13,468 nt of DNA from Acidaminococcus fermentans (lineage in GTDB: Bacteria > Bacillota_C > Negativicutes > Acidaminococcales > Acidaminococcaceae), in the NCBI GenBank assembly GCA_004555735.1, contig SFHH01000095.1, positions 1-13,468 on the forward strand, written 5' to 3'. Below are positions 13,449 through 13,468 of the stretch, piece by piece. Position numbers and translations under genes: made by a program. The first letter of the stretch is position 1, and each line of letters begins with the position of its first letter. The notes under the pieces are model-generated. The model worked only from the letters and a program-made list of their open reading frames with translations, was not told the origin of the DNA and did not search any database.

Positions 13449-13468
13449 GCGGCGTCGGCGGCGTCGGC
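13448..13468. repeat. GGCGGCGTC repeat at the window end
   Basis: Two tandem copies of the 9-mer GGCGGCGTC plus GGC occupy the last 21 bases. The sequence is unlike the coding DNA before it and breaks the half-transporter frame. A contig-end artefact is the simplest explanation. Confidence 0.6.

Overview
The window reads as chromosomal DNA from an anaerobic, amino-acid-fermenting member of the Firmicutes. An Acidaminococcus-like Negativicute is my best guess. That guess is inference from gene content (tryptophanase, a sodium-dependent amino-acid transporter, phosphate acetyltransferase), strong Shine-Dalgarno sites, GC-rich genes with AT-rich promoters, and heavy CGG, GAA and CTG codon use. 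No rRNA, tRNA, CRISPR array, transposase or phage gene is visible.

Layout. (1) 1-3509, + strand: a consensus promoter and a structured ~180-nt leader precede a long-form tryptophanase. A strong terminator follows, then a sodium:neurotransmitter-symporter (NSS) family transporter with its own extended -10 promoter. The pair looks like tryptophan uptake plus breakdown to indole, pyruvate and ammonia. (2) 3510-3805: a cluster of palindromes, then the promoter of pta (3806-4819), which connects acetyl-CoA to acetyl phosphate. (3) 4820-6215: a bidirectional terminator, a frame-disrupted gene for a small exported protein on the - strand (4885-5384), and a HAD phosphatase on the + strand (5517-6164) ending at a second bidirectional terminator of the same sequence family. 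(4) 6219-8339, - strand: a SpeD-like protein, a second HAD phosphatase and an exported pentapeptide-repeat protein. The last two are only 3 nt apart. (5) 8356 to the end, + strand: recD2, comF and a heterodimeric ABC exporter whose second subunit is cut by the window end. The speD-like and recD2 promoters are divergent and packed into about 55 bp.

Most of the window is ordinary housekeeping and catabolic sequence, and I do not see a convincing new multi-gene system. The best leads are: the SpeD homologue that has lost its pyruvoyl-forming serine and gained a lysine-rich tail; a family of near-identical stem-loops used as terminators between convergent genes, with a compensatory base-pair change between two copies; a tryptophanase enlarged by two insertions; and a broken exported protein gene resembling the IseA family. 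The last ~20 bases are a low-complexity GC repeat that ends the final reading frame early and may be an assembly-end artefact.
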